In this document: positions 30,427-42,458 of the stretch, piece by piece | How the letters are laid out: every line of letters begins with the position of its first letter | Numbering within the stretch: position 1 is the stretch's first letter | Source: Pleurodeles waltl | Taxonomy: Eukaryota > Chordata > Amphibia > Caudata > Salamandridae | Assembly (NCBI RefSeq): GCF_031143425.1 | Contig: NC_090446.1 | Coordinates: 1,023,825,066 to 1,023,889,065 of the forward strand | Direction: 5' to 3' | DNA length: 64,000 bases | Notes under the pieces: model-generated | Database searches by the model: none | What the model was told of the DNA's origin: nothing | Seen by the model: only the letters and a program-made list of their open reading frames with translations | Made by a program: the position numbers and the translations under genes

Positions 30427-32335
30427 TGTTAGACATTGGGTCTCTAGCTCGCAGAGGAGTGCACCATGACCAAGTAGGGACCAAAATCCTAGTCAGGGTA
30501 AACTAACCTCTGTTCACCCTCTAGTAGCTTGGCACAGAGTAGGCAGGCTTAACCTAAGAGGCAATATGAAAAGTATTTGTGCAACACTTAAAATACAGTA
30601 ACACAGTGAAAACACCATAAAACGACTCCACAGTAGGTTAGAAAAATAAAGAATATTTTTATGAATAAAACAAGACCAAAATGACAAAAAATCCAATTAG
30701 TAAGACTTAAGATATGAAGTCTTAAGGAGTAAACTGTAATCTAGTGCTTAAATTTCAATAGCGCTCAATGGTTACTCAAGGTCACGCTAGACCAGGGTAA
30801 ATCCAAAGTTCAGGCTGACTGAGATGGAAGGCAGGCTTGCTACAGGACTCATGCAGGGCCCTCTGAAAACTTACTTGGATGGAGATTTGTGTTGATGCTG
30901 AGGAGGCGATGCGTCAGTTCTGACCCGCGCAGTCAGGGCTGCTTTGTTGTTGAGCTGCGCAGTTGTCGAAATGATGTCCTCAAGGTGAGACGTTGGAGCC
31001 TTTGCATTGCAGGTGGTGCGTCAGTATTGAGCCGTGCAGGCGGTGATGCAAAGGCAGAGTATCAAGTCTGTGAGTGATGGGTCGATCAGGAGACGTGAAG
31101 TCGTTGATGCAAAGTCCTTGTCCTCAGCGGCAAAGGTGATGTGTCGCCATTGAGAGGGATGCAGCAGTTCCTATTGGCACAACAACATTGATGCATTAGT
31201 TTTTGCAGGAAAACAGCTGCAGAATCACCTTTCAAGGCTCAGAACTAGATTGGCACCTCTTGGCAGGAGAGGACTCATAGTTGCCAGAGTCCAGCAGCTT
31301 AAGCAGAGTTGTAGGAAGTCTTTGATAGCCGTGAAACTTCGGAACAGGAGAGAAGCCAGGAAGCCCTTGGAGTCACTTAAGTTCTTTAGAGGATCTAGAG
31401 AGATCCAGGCAAGAGGGAGCAGGTCAAACAGCAACGCAGTTCAGCATAGTGGCAGCCCCTCCTGGAAGCACAGCAGTCCTTCTTCCTGACAGAATGTCCT
31501 CAGATCCAGAAGTGTACTGATTTGGTGGGTGTTTGCGGTCCAGTTCTTAAATCCAGTTGTGCCTTTGAAGTGGGCGAGACTTCAGTGAGAGGCCTTTGAA
31601 GTGCACAAGGTCCCTGTCCTTCTTTCTCTGGCTCCAGGCACAGTAGGAGGGGTTATGCAGCTCTTTGTGTAGGGACAAGCACAGCCCTATTCAGATGTGT
31701 GTAATCTCCTCCCTCCTATCTAGCCCAGGAAGGCCCATTGACCTGGTGATGGGCCATCAGGATGTACATGTCACACCCCGGCTCCCTTTGTGTATGACTG
31801 TCTAGAGGGAATCCACAAAGCACAGAACTCACCCACTCCAAATGTGTATTTAGAGCCAGGTAGAGGCACAGAATGGTTAAAGTAAGAACATGCTAACTTT
31901 CTAAAGGTGGCATTTTCAGACTAACAGTTTAAAATCCAACTTCACCATAAGTTGTGATTTTAAAATTGTGAGTGTGGAGACAGCAAACTCCAAATTGTTA
32001 ATGTTTCCCAATTACAAATTACACTGTTTCAAGGTAATCCCAATGTTAACATAAGGAAGAGATAGACCTTGCAGTAGTGAAAAACGAATATAACTGTTTT
32101 TCACTACCAGGACATGTTAAACTTAAAAGTACATGCCCAGCTTTTTAAATACACTGGACTCTGCCCTTGAAGCTAGCTAGGGTATACCTTAGGGGTGGCT
32201 TATATGTGAGAAAAAAAAAGGTTTGGGTCTTGCAAGTGGCAAGCCTGAGGCATGTTTAAGGGGCTACTGTAGTGGGTGGCACAATCAGTGCTGCAAGTCC
32301 ACCAGTAGCATTTAATTTATAGGGCCAGGTTTTAA
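30427..32335 (-). mobile_element. Gypsy-type LTR, solo or 3' copy, one end truncated
   Basis: Starts TGTTAGACATTGGGTCTC on the plus strand and matches the reverse complement of the LTR at 8463-16803 through most of its length (AAACTAACCTCTG, GGTAGAGGCACAGAATGG and CACTACCAGGACATG regions). It lacks the outer ~170 bp present at 8463-8630. No primer site or gag follows inward. It lies inside the Sushi-type element, separating its gag from its RT. Confidence 0.75.
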
Positions 32336-32404
32336 TGTTTTCATCAAGATATTTTCATTGGGGTCTGGAAGAAAGATGTGCTCAGTGGAAGAACTCCAGG
32401 GTGA

Positions 32405-32870
32405 GTGTTCTCATTTTCTGGAAACTTTGGGCTTCAGTGGCCATTGTTTAATGTAATGGTTTTCCATGCTACAGTACAGACGGAGATACCTGGCTCTACA
32501 GTCTACCTCTTCTTTAGAAAGCGGAAGCTGTACTGTCTGCATAGGTGCAGGAGAAACTAAAGTGGACTTGTACGTGGATCTATGCTTCTGCTTTCCCAAG
32601 CCCTTTTTCTGATCCCTCTTTTGTATTCCTTCATTTCTGTCAATAAGAAGTGCATCTGATGTATCATATCTATTAATTCATTACAGTCTGTAGGTCTGCT
32701 TGGGACCTCAACCAGTAAACCTTTCACTTGCTCATTGAGTCTTTGATAAAACATGGCTGCTCTCTTTTTAGTGGGTCAATCAACTTCTACCACTAATCTG
32801 TAGAACTGAGATAAATAAACAAGAAGATCCTATTTGCCCTGCCTTAAATATCTAATCCCAAAACCAGTGA
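32405..32870 (-). pseudogene. Sushi-type gypsy gag fragment
   Basis: On the minus strand: VYLSQFYRLVVEVD, then KKRAAMFYQRLNEQVKGLLV and CNELIDMIHQ, the capsid C-terminal pattern of Sushi/Mart-type gag, followed by a decayed zinc knuckle LRLYCSMENHYIKQWPLKP in which two of the metal ligands are lost. The family is the one from which mammalian RTL genes were domesticated. Two stops break the frame. Protease and the RT N-terminus, expected next, are missing. Confidence 0.72.
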
Positions 32871-33769
32871 ACCACTCTATGAAATATATGCTTCAATTAA
32901 TGTTTAAATAGGTCTACATCGTACAACAGTAGACTGTTGTGTGCCACTAGTTGAATAGACCAGGCTCCCGATAGTTAGGATAGTATTAAGTCAACCATTA
33001 ATGCATGCTTGGACAGTGCTTCAAACTGCAGTAATTAATAAAAAATGCCTGTTTTTTGTGGATTGCCCGCATACGTCTCTGGGAGGGTCAGGGGGTGTGA
33101 GGAGTGGGTTCTGCAGGGATAATTTTGCTGGGAAGAATGTGGCGGAGGCAACTTCTCTTCTTTAGAAAGCTAATGGCACTGAGGACATAGGAACTTATGT
33201 CTAGGAACAGTGGCTAGTAGAAGGCGGAACAATCAGTAGTGATGTTGGTGATCTAGGTAGACAATCCAGCCTATCTACCTTGTCTGTTTTTTTACTACAT
33301 TAGAAGTTGGTCAGAAGCACAGGTTTCCTTTTCTTATCTGCCCAGGTCATTTCCCTGGAGGCTTGTGCAATAGAGGGTCTTACATTGATTAAACATCTAG
33401 ATTAAGGTACCATAGTTCCCTATTCTGAGCAATATACTACCTGGATTTGTTTGTATTCCATCCGAACAGGTGAAGTTTAAGCTCAATTTCCCAATATCCT
33501 TAACTTTGAATTCATACTATTTGTTATGGTACCCAGAAGGCAGAAGCTGATATTAACTCTGAACACTATGTTTGCAGGGAAACCAGGGAAGGTTTCCAGG
33601 TGTTCTAGTACATTCTGCAGATTCTCTAATCCCCATTTCATGATTATGTGTTATTCTAAAACATCTCTATAATCTCTCCATCTGTTGGACTGCAAGATTT
33701 CAAGTTTCAGTAATCCATTGCTGTAAGAAATTGGGTTGACAATCCTTGTCAACGTGAAACACATTCGTG
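32871..33769. other. Intergenic sequence, nothing recognised
   Basis: About 0.9 kb between two gypsy-derived blocks. No frame over 60 codons. RNase H of the neighbouring element would be expected here but I could not see it, so it is either deleted or too decayed. Confidence 0.45.
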
Positions 33770-33789
33770 CCCCTGTCTGGCACTTACTG

Positions 33790-34340
33790 TTCATAACAGT
33801 CAGACGTGCCTTGTGCAGAGCCTGAACAGGTGGTCTTCCCAGCTAAAGCTGAAGATCGCTATGTTGTTCAAGTAGGTGGCACTGATGTTCTCCATCCCTG
33901 TCAGGTAACAACCTCTGGAAGGTGGCAGGGGCATTCTCAAGACTGGAAGTGGCCCTCTGGGGTTGAGAATGCAGACCTTTCCTTAGCCCTTTCGGTTAAG
34001 GTAACCTGCTAGTATTCTGATAGTATATCATACATACTCAGGAACTGGGCAGCTCCTAACTGGTCGATGAGCTTGGGAGATGAGGTGAGTGTCAGTTTTA
34101 GTGTCTGAATTGAACTCCCTGTCAGTCCACACAGAACCGAAGTGCTGGTGTGGCACTCAGGGTACCACAACCACTGAACTGGACCAAGGCTGTTGTATTA
34201 CTCATTCACCCCTAACTCCAGCATCTTAAATACCTCATACCTAATACTGGGTCTGGGCATGCTGTCCCTAGTGTCAGTATTGTGGTGCACCAAGCGGTGA
34301 GCCCTGGGATATGTAAGAAGCAGCAAGTGGCAACAGCCCC
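33790..34340 (-). pseudogene. Gypsy reverse transcriptase remnant (Gmr1-like element)
   Basis: From 34310 downwards on the minus strand: RYEVFKMLELGVNE and SLGPVQWLWYPE (decayed fingers), then SSPKLIDQLGAAQFLSMYDI (motif A with the catalytic Asp), KERSAFSTPEGHFQS, and TGMENISATYLNNIAIFS, where the catalytic YLDD box has become YLNN. It follows the integrase C-terminus with no gap. Loss of both motif C aspartates makes it catalytically dead. Confidence 0.75.
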
Positions 34341-34349
34341 TCTGTTGGT

Positions 34350-35575
34350 CAGGAGTCAGGGTAGGGGAGAGGAGAGGAAGGCTCCTTCCACTGACCCCTC
34401 CTGGTCCTTGGAAGATAGAAGGTCAGGGAGTGGCTCACTGTCCTCTTCCACCCCATCATACATCCCCAGGAGAATGGTTACTTTGGTCCTCTTGTAGTCA
34501 GGTTTGAGGCTGTTGATGCACCAGACCTTTGAAGGGTTCCTTTGAGTCTTGAGGTCCGCCAGGTAGGTGACTTCACCCTTCCACTCCTTGACCCTATAGG
34601 GCCTGGTCCACTGGTCCTTTGAGGCCCTGGGCTCCTCAGCCTCCATGACCTAGACCTTCTGGCCATGCTGATACTCCAGCAGAGTGGCCTTCTGGTCGCA
34701 CCAGTGCTTCATCAGTTCATGGCTGGCTTTCAAGTTCCCAGTGGCTTCCTTCTAGAAGCTCTTCACCTGAGCTTAATACATCATGAGGGAGATTCCTGGG
34801 GGCTTGGTCCCACCCATTTTTGACAAGGCTAAAAGGTCTGTGCAAAGGATGGCCAAACAGAAGCTCTGAAAGGCTGAATCCAATCCCCTTTTTGAGTCAC
34901 CTCCCTGTATAAAAAAGAAGGCATGGCAAGAGAACTTCCCTATTAGCCCCATGTGTTCCAATAGGCCCACAATCATGCCCTTCAGGTTCTTGTTGAAGCT
35001 TTCACAAAACCCATTTATCTGGCGGGTTATGGTGTGGATAACTTGTAGGTTACCTCACAGTCATCCCACATGGACGTCATGTAGGCAGACATACATGGTC
35101 TGGCACAATCTCCTTGGGAAAGCCCACTCGGACATATATTCTCATCAGTGTCCTAGCCACTGCAGGCATAGCCACTGCTTGCAAAGGATTTGCCTCTAGG
35201 TACTGTGAGGTACGGTCCTCAAAGACCAGGATAAAAACTATTGCCTAGGGCAGTCTTGGGGTCCAGATACCAAACAAAATCAATTCATTACCCACCCTCT
35301 CATAGGCTGTTCCCACTATTGGAAGTAAAAGAGGGAGGAGGAGGTCTGATTTTCACCTGACTTTTCATTGGTCTGGCAGGTGGGACAGGGCCTGCAGAAT
35401 GCGTCTGAGGTCATTCTCATTGGGGCCAAATAAAGTGGGTAACCAACCTTGCAAAATGTTTGGCCTGCCCCAGATGTTCAACCAGGTGTATCTCTTGAGC
35501 CAGATCCAGTAGAAAGGCCCTGTAGCACTGGGAAAATACCAACACACTGGTTGGTTGCTCCAGACTCAGGAACCT
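34350..35575 (-). pseudogene. Gypsy integrase remnant (Gmr1-like element)
   Basis: From 35575 downwards: LVEHLGQAKHFARLVTHFIW (His pair of the N-terminal zinc-binding region), GPVPPARP in place of the Cys pair, then the core with ERVGNELIWFGIW, FILVFEDRTSQYLEANPL and RTLMRIYVRVGFPKEIVPDH (central catalytic-type Asp). A C-terminal domain follows, YRVKEWKGEVTYLADL and CINSLKPDYKRTKV (frame 34356-34646), with an acidic tail. It would join cDNA to the chromosome. Multiple stops. Confidence 0.8.
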
Positions 35576-35599
35576 TATGATCACTATAGAGGAGATCAT

Positions 35600-36100
35600 T
35601 CTCCAAATAGGTCAAATGATCACTAGAGTTGCTGCCAGCTTTCTGGGTCTCTACCTGCGGCTCTAGGCCAGCAAGAGTAGGGCATGGAGCATGTGGTCGG
35701 GCACACACACTCAGGCAACCCTAACATCTCCATGTGGAACTGGAGCACCACCTCCTTCCAGATGGTATGCTCCAGGTCATTAACAAGCAAACAATCCACA
35801 GGCATGGCTGGACTCACAGCTATCCATAAGGAAACTGAGACCCCTTGACTCAAAGGGAACCAGAGCAACAGGAATGTGACTCTCATGGTTGTTGCCTGTT
35901 ACAACCTGAAGAGCCATGTTAGGGACTATCTGCTTGGAGACACCAGCTAACAACTAAAAGTGATCATAGTGACTCCTGTGCCTCTCAGAGCCTCCACCCA
36001 CTGCCCACTGATGGTGACCCACTGCCTATATTTTTTAGTATTGATAGGCATGTAAGCTTTGGGCATTATCGCTTGGTTACCCAGGACACTAGGGTAACCT
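35600..36100 (-). pseudogene. Gypsy protease region remnant (Gmr1-like element)
   Basis: The frame 35623-35886 contains MPVDCLLVNDLEHTIWKEVV, which resembles the C-terminal block of gypsy retropepsins (ordinarily a DCLLG-DL pattern), followed by MLGLPECVC. The active-site DTG/DSG was not found. It is assigned mainly by position between gag and integrase. Confidence 0.5.
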
Positions 36101-36129
36101 CTGCACTCTCAAACCACTAACTAGGGCAA

Positions 36130-37300
36130 CTTCTTTCCAAGCGCTACACTGGCCATCCCCTGTGTCTGCTCAGCAGTGGGGAGGATGCTGCCTTTTAGAA
36201 CAGTGGAGTGTGCCCAGACATGTAGCACTCATGGCATTTAGGTGAAAAACATCCAGAGGACTTCTTCTCAGTATAATTCCCTTTCTTCTGGTCAGGTTGG
36301 GACTGGGAACCCTTCCCCTGAGAACTGTTTTGGGGGACTTTTGAGAGCTCTTTATTTTGTCTTTACCCTGTTTCTTCTGGTGGGGACCCTGTCCACTCTT
36401 CTGGTGATCCCCCACATACCTTCTGGTAGACCCTGTAGCTGAGCAAGTGGTGGGCCTCCATTGTAATCTCCTTAGGGTCATTGAGCTTGAAATCTATCAG
36501 GTGTTGACGCAGATCTGAATCCGAACTACTAAATGTGTGCTCTCCTGCAATCAGGCTGTACAATTCATTGTATTTTCTAACATCACTTCATCCAACCATC
36601 CATGGCATTACAAATGTAATCCATAAAATCCACCCAAGACTGGTGAGGCAGCTTATGGCTGTCCCTGAACTTCAACCTATAGTTCTCATGGGTGAGACCA
36701 TGGGCCAGATGTAGCAAAGAGTTTTCCCCATTCTGTGTCAATGGGAAAATGTGTTCGTACATATGGCCCCATATGTCTTGACATAGGCTTCCTTTATGAG
36801 TGGTTATTCCATCCTGTCACCCTTCCCTAGGCCAGCAGTGAATCCTTTTCCACATAGAGTATATGCCTCTAAAGACTGGCTCCTAGTCCTCCTCAGGGAC
36901 CCTGTGCATCTCTAAAACTACTGCATATGCTTCTACCACTTGTCAATGTCATCCTTTACAACAAAGTTAGGCACCAGATACTTGGGGATGTGGACTCTCC
37001 TGTCTCCACTGGACATTAGATTTTCACTGCCACCATTAGTGATGGACTTTCTGAGAGATTTTAGGTCCAGCTTGTTTTGACTCATTTCATGAGTCATCCA
37101 TGGCCCACTGCTCAACATCCACCTCCCCGGCCCTCTCTGCCTCTTCGCAGTAGTCTCCTCCTTGTCTGTTGCTGCTTCTTCCTCCTCTGCAACCACTTTC
37201 TTCTCATCTGCAGCCAGCTTCAGTTTGACAGCTGTAGTCTGAATTCCCTCTCTGCTGTGCAGTCCTCCAGTTCCTCAGGGAACAGATTGTGGTAAGACAT
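36130..37300 (-). pseudogene. Gypsy gag remnant (Gmr1-like element)
   Basis: Two open pieces, 36933-37196 (acidic N-terminus, MSQNKLDLKSLRKS, VPNFVVKDDIDKW) and 36363-36563 (MYSLIAGEHTFSSSDSDLRQ, DFKLNDPKEITMEAHHLLSY), with decayed capsid sequence between them. A basic linker leads to CHECYMSGHTPLF at about 36210, a zinc knuckle of the C-C-H-C type whose last ligand is lost. It would have formed the particle that packages the RNA. Broken by several stops. Confidence 0.68.
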
Positions 37301-37726
37301 GCTACTGCTTGCTCCAGATCTTCCCTCCTCTGAGGCTAAGGTCAGGAGGCTTTCGTCCTTCTTCTCTTTAAGTTCCTCCTCTGCAGCATTTTCATCCTCC
37401 TCATGTCCTGTAGATAGCAGCTGGTGGGCATCATCCCTGAAGACTTTCTGGGGCTCCGGTCACATTGAGCTCTGTGATACTGGTAGCCCTCTCTCCCTGC
37501 AAAATCCTTTCAACTCTTCCAAAGTGTAGCTTTCAAGGTTTGTGTGCCCCATCTGCATGCTTAACCATGCATCATATGTACACATGTGAGTTTGAGGTTA
37601 CATTTGTGGAAAAAATGAAAACTAGCTAACCAATAATGTTTTTATAAAATAGGCCTTTCTGATGTCAAGTTGTTTGGGTGATTTTTTGTTTTTACAGATC
37701 ACTGAGTGGCACTGCACATACACAAA

Positions 37727-37751
37727 TACTGAATCCCACAACAAACACCAA
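37727..37751 (-). promoter_or_regulatory. Primer-binding-like site next to gypsy 5' LTR
   Basis: On the minus strand, TTGGTGTTTGTTGTGGGATT directly follows the LTR end. It has the TGG start of a tRNA primer site and a GTGGGATT continuation seen in other vertebrate LTR elements. Diverged; the tRNA was not assigned. Confidence 0.5.
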
Positions 37752-39190
37752 TGTAAGAATTTGGGTTATTGGTTGAGGGTTAGAAGCCCCATTCAGGCGA
37801 CAACCACAATCCTTATCAGGGTGTACCACAAAAGTCACTAAACTAACCTGTATCTAAACCTCTTGTAGATTGGCACAAAAGCAGTCAGGCTTAACTCAGA
37901 GGCAATGCGCAGAGTGTGTATGCAGTACACAAACAGTAATAAAGTGAATACACAACACTAGAAAAATCCCAAACCAATTAAGAATAGAGGAATTTCTAAT
38001 AAATAAAATTACACTACAATGAACACAATCCAACAAGTAGAACTGGTGATATTGATTTGTATTTTTTATATGAGGGAAAATAGCACCTAGAAGCAGAAAG
38101 TACCACCTGTGGTCCTCTGGTAATGCTGTACAGGGGGAATGTCACACGTTCAGGCTGGCTGTGAAGGAGTGCAGGTCACGTAAAGGGACTAGGTTTGTCC
38201 CAGTGAAGACTTACCTTCCCAAGTCGGGCGAAAATAGTTCTGTTTGTGTTCTCACATTGCTGGTCGTGACGGACAGTTGCTGTCTGTGCAAAGAGCAGCT
38301 ATCACTGGAGTTTGGTGTCGCTGGCCGTCACAGCATAGTTTTGACATAAAGGGGCCTGTTTCTTGTCATGAAGACCCCAACTTCAGGAGTTTCACCTTTT
38401 TCTTCTTGAAGGAGCTTTCACTGATGAAAGTCAAATGTCCAGGACTTGGGGGGCACATCTTGGGGATCTGGACTCAATCCAGCAGAGACCAGCAGCAGGG
38501 CCCAGGCCGGTCCAGCCAGGCTCACCCACATCCAGTGGCAGCTGGTCAGCTGGGCAGTTGCAGGGAGGCCTCTTGAAGCCTTGTATGTCCCTTTAGCTCA
38601 AACAGGTAGGCCAAGTGACCATTGGAGTCACACTGGATAGCCTGGAAATAAGGCAGGCAAGGCCAAACTTCCTTATTCAGACAACATGGTAGTCCCTCAA
38701 GCAGCGTGGCAGTCTTTCCGAATTTTCTACAGGTTCAGGAGTGTTCTGAAGAGTGGTTCTGTAGGTCCTCTGTTAATACCTGGTTCCAGCCTTTGGGTGG
38801 GGGAACTCCTTGACCCACCCATAAACCTGGTTCTGGACAGTGCATCCCCAACCCTTGCTGGAAATTGTCTGGGGTGACAAAAGGCAGGGCAAGACGGGTG
38901 TGAAGTTCCTTTTGTGTGAGCTGCAGGCAAGACCTGTTGGATGATAAGTGAGGCTGGGTACAGCTTCTCACCACCCATGCTGCCAGGATGGCCCATCCTG
39001 TCCACACCCAAGACTCCTTTGTCCCACTGTCTGGAAGCAATACACAAACCCCAATAGCAGAACCATTCACAGTCATGTGACTCAGGACAATGGCAGAAAG
39101 GCACAGTTGGATGGAACAAAAAATGCAAACTTTCTAAAAGTGGCAACTACAGAACTGTAACGTAAAATCTGACATCACCATTAAAGGCAA
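37752..39190 (-). mobile_element. 5' LTR of the Gmr1-like gypsy element, truncated
   Basis: The same family as the LTRs at 8463, 30427 and 61947 (shared blocks GGCACAAAAGCAGTCAGGC, AACTCAGAGGCAATGCG, CTTTCTAAAAGTGGCAACTA). It directly joins the primer-binding-like site, which fixes its role and shows that the family is an LTR. The distal several hundred bases, counted from its TG end near 39190, are missing. Confidence 0.75.
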
Positions 39191-39774
39191 AGGGGAAGAT
39201 TTACACAACCCTTAAAGTGTGATTTATCAAGACACACACTACCACCTTGCATGCCCTTCAGTGGCTTGACAAATCCAGAGTAATGCAACACAGCATAAAT
39301 CACTGTGTTGCATTACTCTGTCCCATGGAGGCATTCCAGGGGTGGTGTCTTGGTGTTCCCCATCGATTTTGACGCATTGTCAGATTTACTATCAGTGGTA
39401 GACCTGGGAATGAGCGACAACTGCTACACCTCCTCAGGTGAGGGGTAACAAAGAGAAATAAGTTTATTTCTCATAATTTTTCTATGTGTGCTGCATTCTG
39501 CAGCACACATGGGAAGAGGAAAATGCCTCAGGAAGGTGCCCCTTCATGCACAAACACAATCCTGCTTCTCACTGAGGGCACCCTTGCACCATGGTGCAGG
39601 AGTGCCTGCATTCGCACTAGGCAGCACATTGTGTGCCATTGCTGAGAAAACACAGGAATGCACTGTATTATGTTAGATACAGTGCATTCCTCCCTTTGCC
39701 TGACACGCAGCAAGGTAATTTGCTGCACTACGTGACTTTTTCATACATGTGCCCCAGATGTTAGTCTTTTTTTA
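39191..39774. repeat. Unclassified dispersed repeat
   Basis: Contains a palindromic GTGTGCTGCA...TGCAGCACACAT near 39485-39510. A similar word GTGCTGCAC...GCAGCACACAT appears at about 55199-55222 in related sequence. I cannot name the family or its ends. Confidence 0.4.
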
Positions 39775-40690
39775 AACTATTTTTTAATTCAGCAGGATGG
39801 GGCATTTAATACTTAAAAAGACGGAATGTTCACATGCAACAATCATTATTCCCAATGCAAAACAGTATCTGAAACAAAATTGGACCATGTCCCTCAAAAG
39901 CAATTAGAAATGATAAAAAAAACCTTGATATTAAAGTGAAAGAGTGCCGAGAGTGTAAATCACAACTTATATAGCACATTTCTTATGTTTGACATTCGCT
40001 CAAGTAGCAGCATCTCCAATACTAAAGTAAGCTCTATACTCAAAGCAGAACATTTTCTGAAACTAATTCTGACCATCACCCCTGAAGCAATTGGAAATAG
40101 CAGTAGACCTTTTAGTAAAGTGCAACAGTGCTAAAAATGCAGTTCACAATGTAATATAACACATTTCAAATTAAAAAAGATTGGGCATTCAGAGAGAGCA
40201 TTGTTTGTAGGCGTGATCCTCCCTGCAAAACATTATCTGAAACAGAATCAAACCATCTCCCCTCAAAACAATTGGGAATAGCAGCAAAAACCTATTATGC
40301 TGTATGTGCAGATCCTCATTGTGAACCAGTATCTAAAACAAGATCAGACCACTTCCCCCCCAAAGCAACTAGAAATGCTAGCAGAAACTTGAAATTAAAG
40401 CACAACAGCGCAAATCACAACATAATATAGCAGATTTCGTATTACGATATTGGGCATTCGCTCAAATAGCAGCATCTCCAATATTAAAGCGACCATTATC
40501 CTCACAGCAAAACATTATCTGAAGCCAATTCAGACAATCATCCCCAAAGTAATTGGAAATAGTAGCAAAGACATATTATCAAAGTGCAACAGTGCTGAAA
40601 GGGCACATCACAACGTGATATAACACATTTCAGATTAAAAAATGTGGTCATTCAGTCAAATAGAAGCATCTCTGGCCGAGAATGTTGTTT
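39775..40690. repeat. Degenerate tandem repeat downstream of the L1 ORF2
   Basis: The motif AAAACA-TATCTGAAAC--AATC-GACCAT followed by CCCTCAAA-CAATTGGAAATAG recurs about five times (near 39855, 40050, 40225, 40330, 40515), with spacing of roughly 105-195 bp. It lies immediately 3' of the minus-strand L1 stop codon and may be its 3' UTR. Confidence 0.6.
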
Positions 40691-40880
40691 GACAGTTAAA
40701 AGCATTGAGCCTAAACGGTACCAGGGAGATCTATAGCTCCAATCAGAAAAAAATGCACTCTTGATGTACTGAATAACAATCAACCTTCAACTAAGAGCAA
40801 AAACCATTACCCATACAGGAAGCACATTAGAGCTAAACAGTGACCAAGTAAATGATGCCAGAACAGTAAGAGCTAAGGCG

Positions 40881-42205
40881 CTAAAAAGTCCGCCATGTTG
40901 CCTTAAATTTCTTGACAGCCCCTACCCTTTTGGCAACGGCCTTTTCAAATGCTTGGGTAATTATCATTTTCCTAACCCAGTGATGGTACAATGGGGCCAC
41001 TGCTGATGTCCAGTGCTGCAAAATCAGGGAACGGGCCACCGTGACAACTATTGATACAAAGTACTGCTGATATTTTTGCAGATGGCATACCTCATACAAA
41101 GACCCAAACAGCACCAGCATCGGATCAGGGAAATCTTGGTCCAGGTAATGCAACTAATTGCATGAAATACCTCTCACATGAAAAGCTGTAGCCTAGGGCA
41201 CTCAAAAAAATATGGACCCATCCACCACTCCTAATTGCAGAACACCTAAGACACCGGTCGGGCAAGGGTGAAAACATCCTATGTAGCCTGTGGGGTGTGT
41301 AGTATGCTAACCATCAGGAAAGAAGTGCAATACATTTAAAATGTGCTGCTCTTAATGACCTGTGTCCTAGCTCACTAAGAAACTGACATTCTTTACTATT
41401 GAACCTGCAGTTAGTTTCCTGAGAAAAGTTTTGCAGCCGCTCAGGTAGTAAATTCTGATTGATATGCTGGCATTGCAGATGGTACCAATTACCCACCAAT
41501 CAGTTGGGTTTCATTAATATGGTATGCTGTCAGCCGAGCAGGCTCATTCATTGCTGTATAATTGTTCTTTAGAAAGCAACTAATTTGATTAAAACTAAAA
41601 GAGTCAAGAGCTCTGGTTAGCCAGTTGGTAAATTAAGCAAATTCCATGTTATCAAATTTGCCCCGTTGTAGAAATATGCTAATTTCCTAAACCCCAGTGC
41701 TTCCCAGTCTTTTAAAATTAGTTTGGAAATTGACAGCTCACAAATTTAGAAATCTTGCTTTGGAGTGCAGCCATGACAGACCGGAATATCCCAGGAACTA
41801 ACAGTGCTATCTTTACGGTGCATACGAAGACTTGTAATTTGATTTGGCTTTCAGTAATCATTACGTTCAGCAAGAAGCTATAGTAGACTGGGGAATCTGC
41901 TGCTAATTGAACCATAAAGTCAGATAATGTGGCCTGATAATAGGTCTGCAGATGTGGTAATCCCTGGGCTACGTCAAGTTGCAGCACTGACATTTTCACC
42001 CTGGGCTGCTTATTTTACCATATGAAGGTTACGATGACACTGTTTACTTCATTAAAATACACTCTTTTTCTGAGTTGGGCATTTGAAAATAAAAATAAAA
42101 ATAGAGGGAGAAGAAAATCCTTATTAATGCAGCCCTCCCAATCAGAGGCAGACGTAGAAGGGTCCATCTCAGTAGCAACATTTGTACTTTGGAAAGCATT
42201 GCCCC
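40881..42205 (-). pseudogene. L1 ORF2 C-terminal part (broken)
   Basis: From 42200 downwards: RWTLLRLPLIGRAALIR, VSSFIW and NKQPRVKM (diverged thumb), QGLPHLQTYYQATLSDFMVQ (frame 41718-41999), CIALLSWLAYYTPHRLHRMF, a Cys-type segment DRCLRCSAIRSGGWVHIF, and the C-terminal FGSLYEVCHLQKYQQYFVSI frame that stops at 40881. These match L1-group ORF2 C-termini (the W.CP..Q.FW-type region decayed). Needed for cDNA synthesis in the intact protein. Frameshifts separate each block. Confidence 0.82.
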
Positions 42206-42458
42206 TTAACCCCTTCGCTGCCAGGCCTTTTCCCCCTCAGGTGCCAAGCCTTTTTTTGGCTATTTGGGGCAGTTCACGCTTAGGCCCTCGTAACTTTTGT
42301 CTACATAAGCTACCCAAATTAGCGTCCTTTTGTTCCAACATCCTAGGGATTCTAGAGATACCCAGACTTTGTGGGTTCCCCTGAAGGAGACCAAGAAATT
42401 AGCCAAAATAGAGCAAAAAGTTCGTGTTTTTAAAAAAAAAAATGGTAACAAAGGGCTG

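Larger units (their letters stand above)
33770..37751 (-). mobile_element. Gypsy element with integrase before RT (Gmr1-like), internal region
   Basis: Read from 37751 downwards: primer-binding-like site, gag, protease end, integrase, RT. Integrase upstream of RT is the copia-like order, known within Ty3/gypsy only for the Gmr1 group of deuterostomes. The LTR at 37752 is its 5' LTR. RNase H and the 3' LTR are not recognisable, so the 3' third is lost. Stops and frameshifts are abundant in every domain. Confidence 0.78.
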
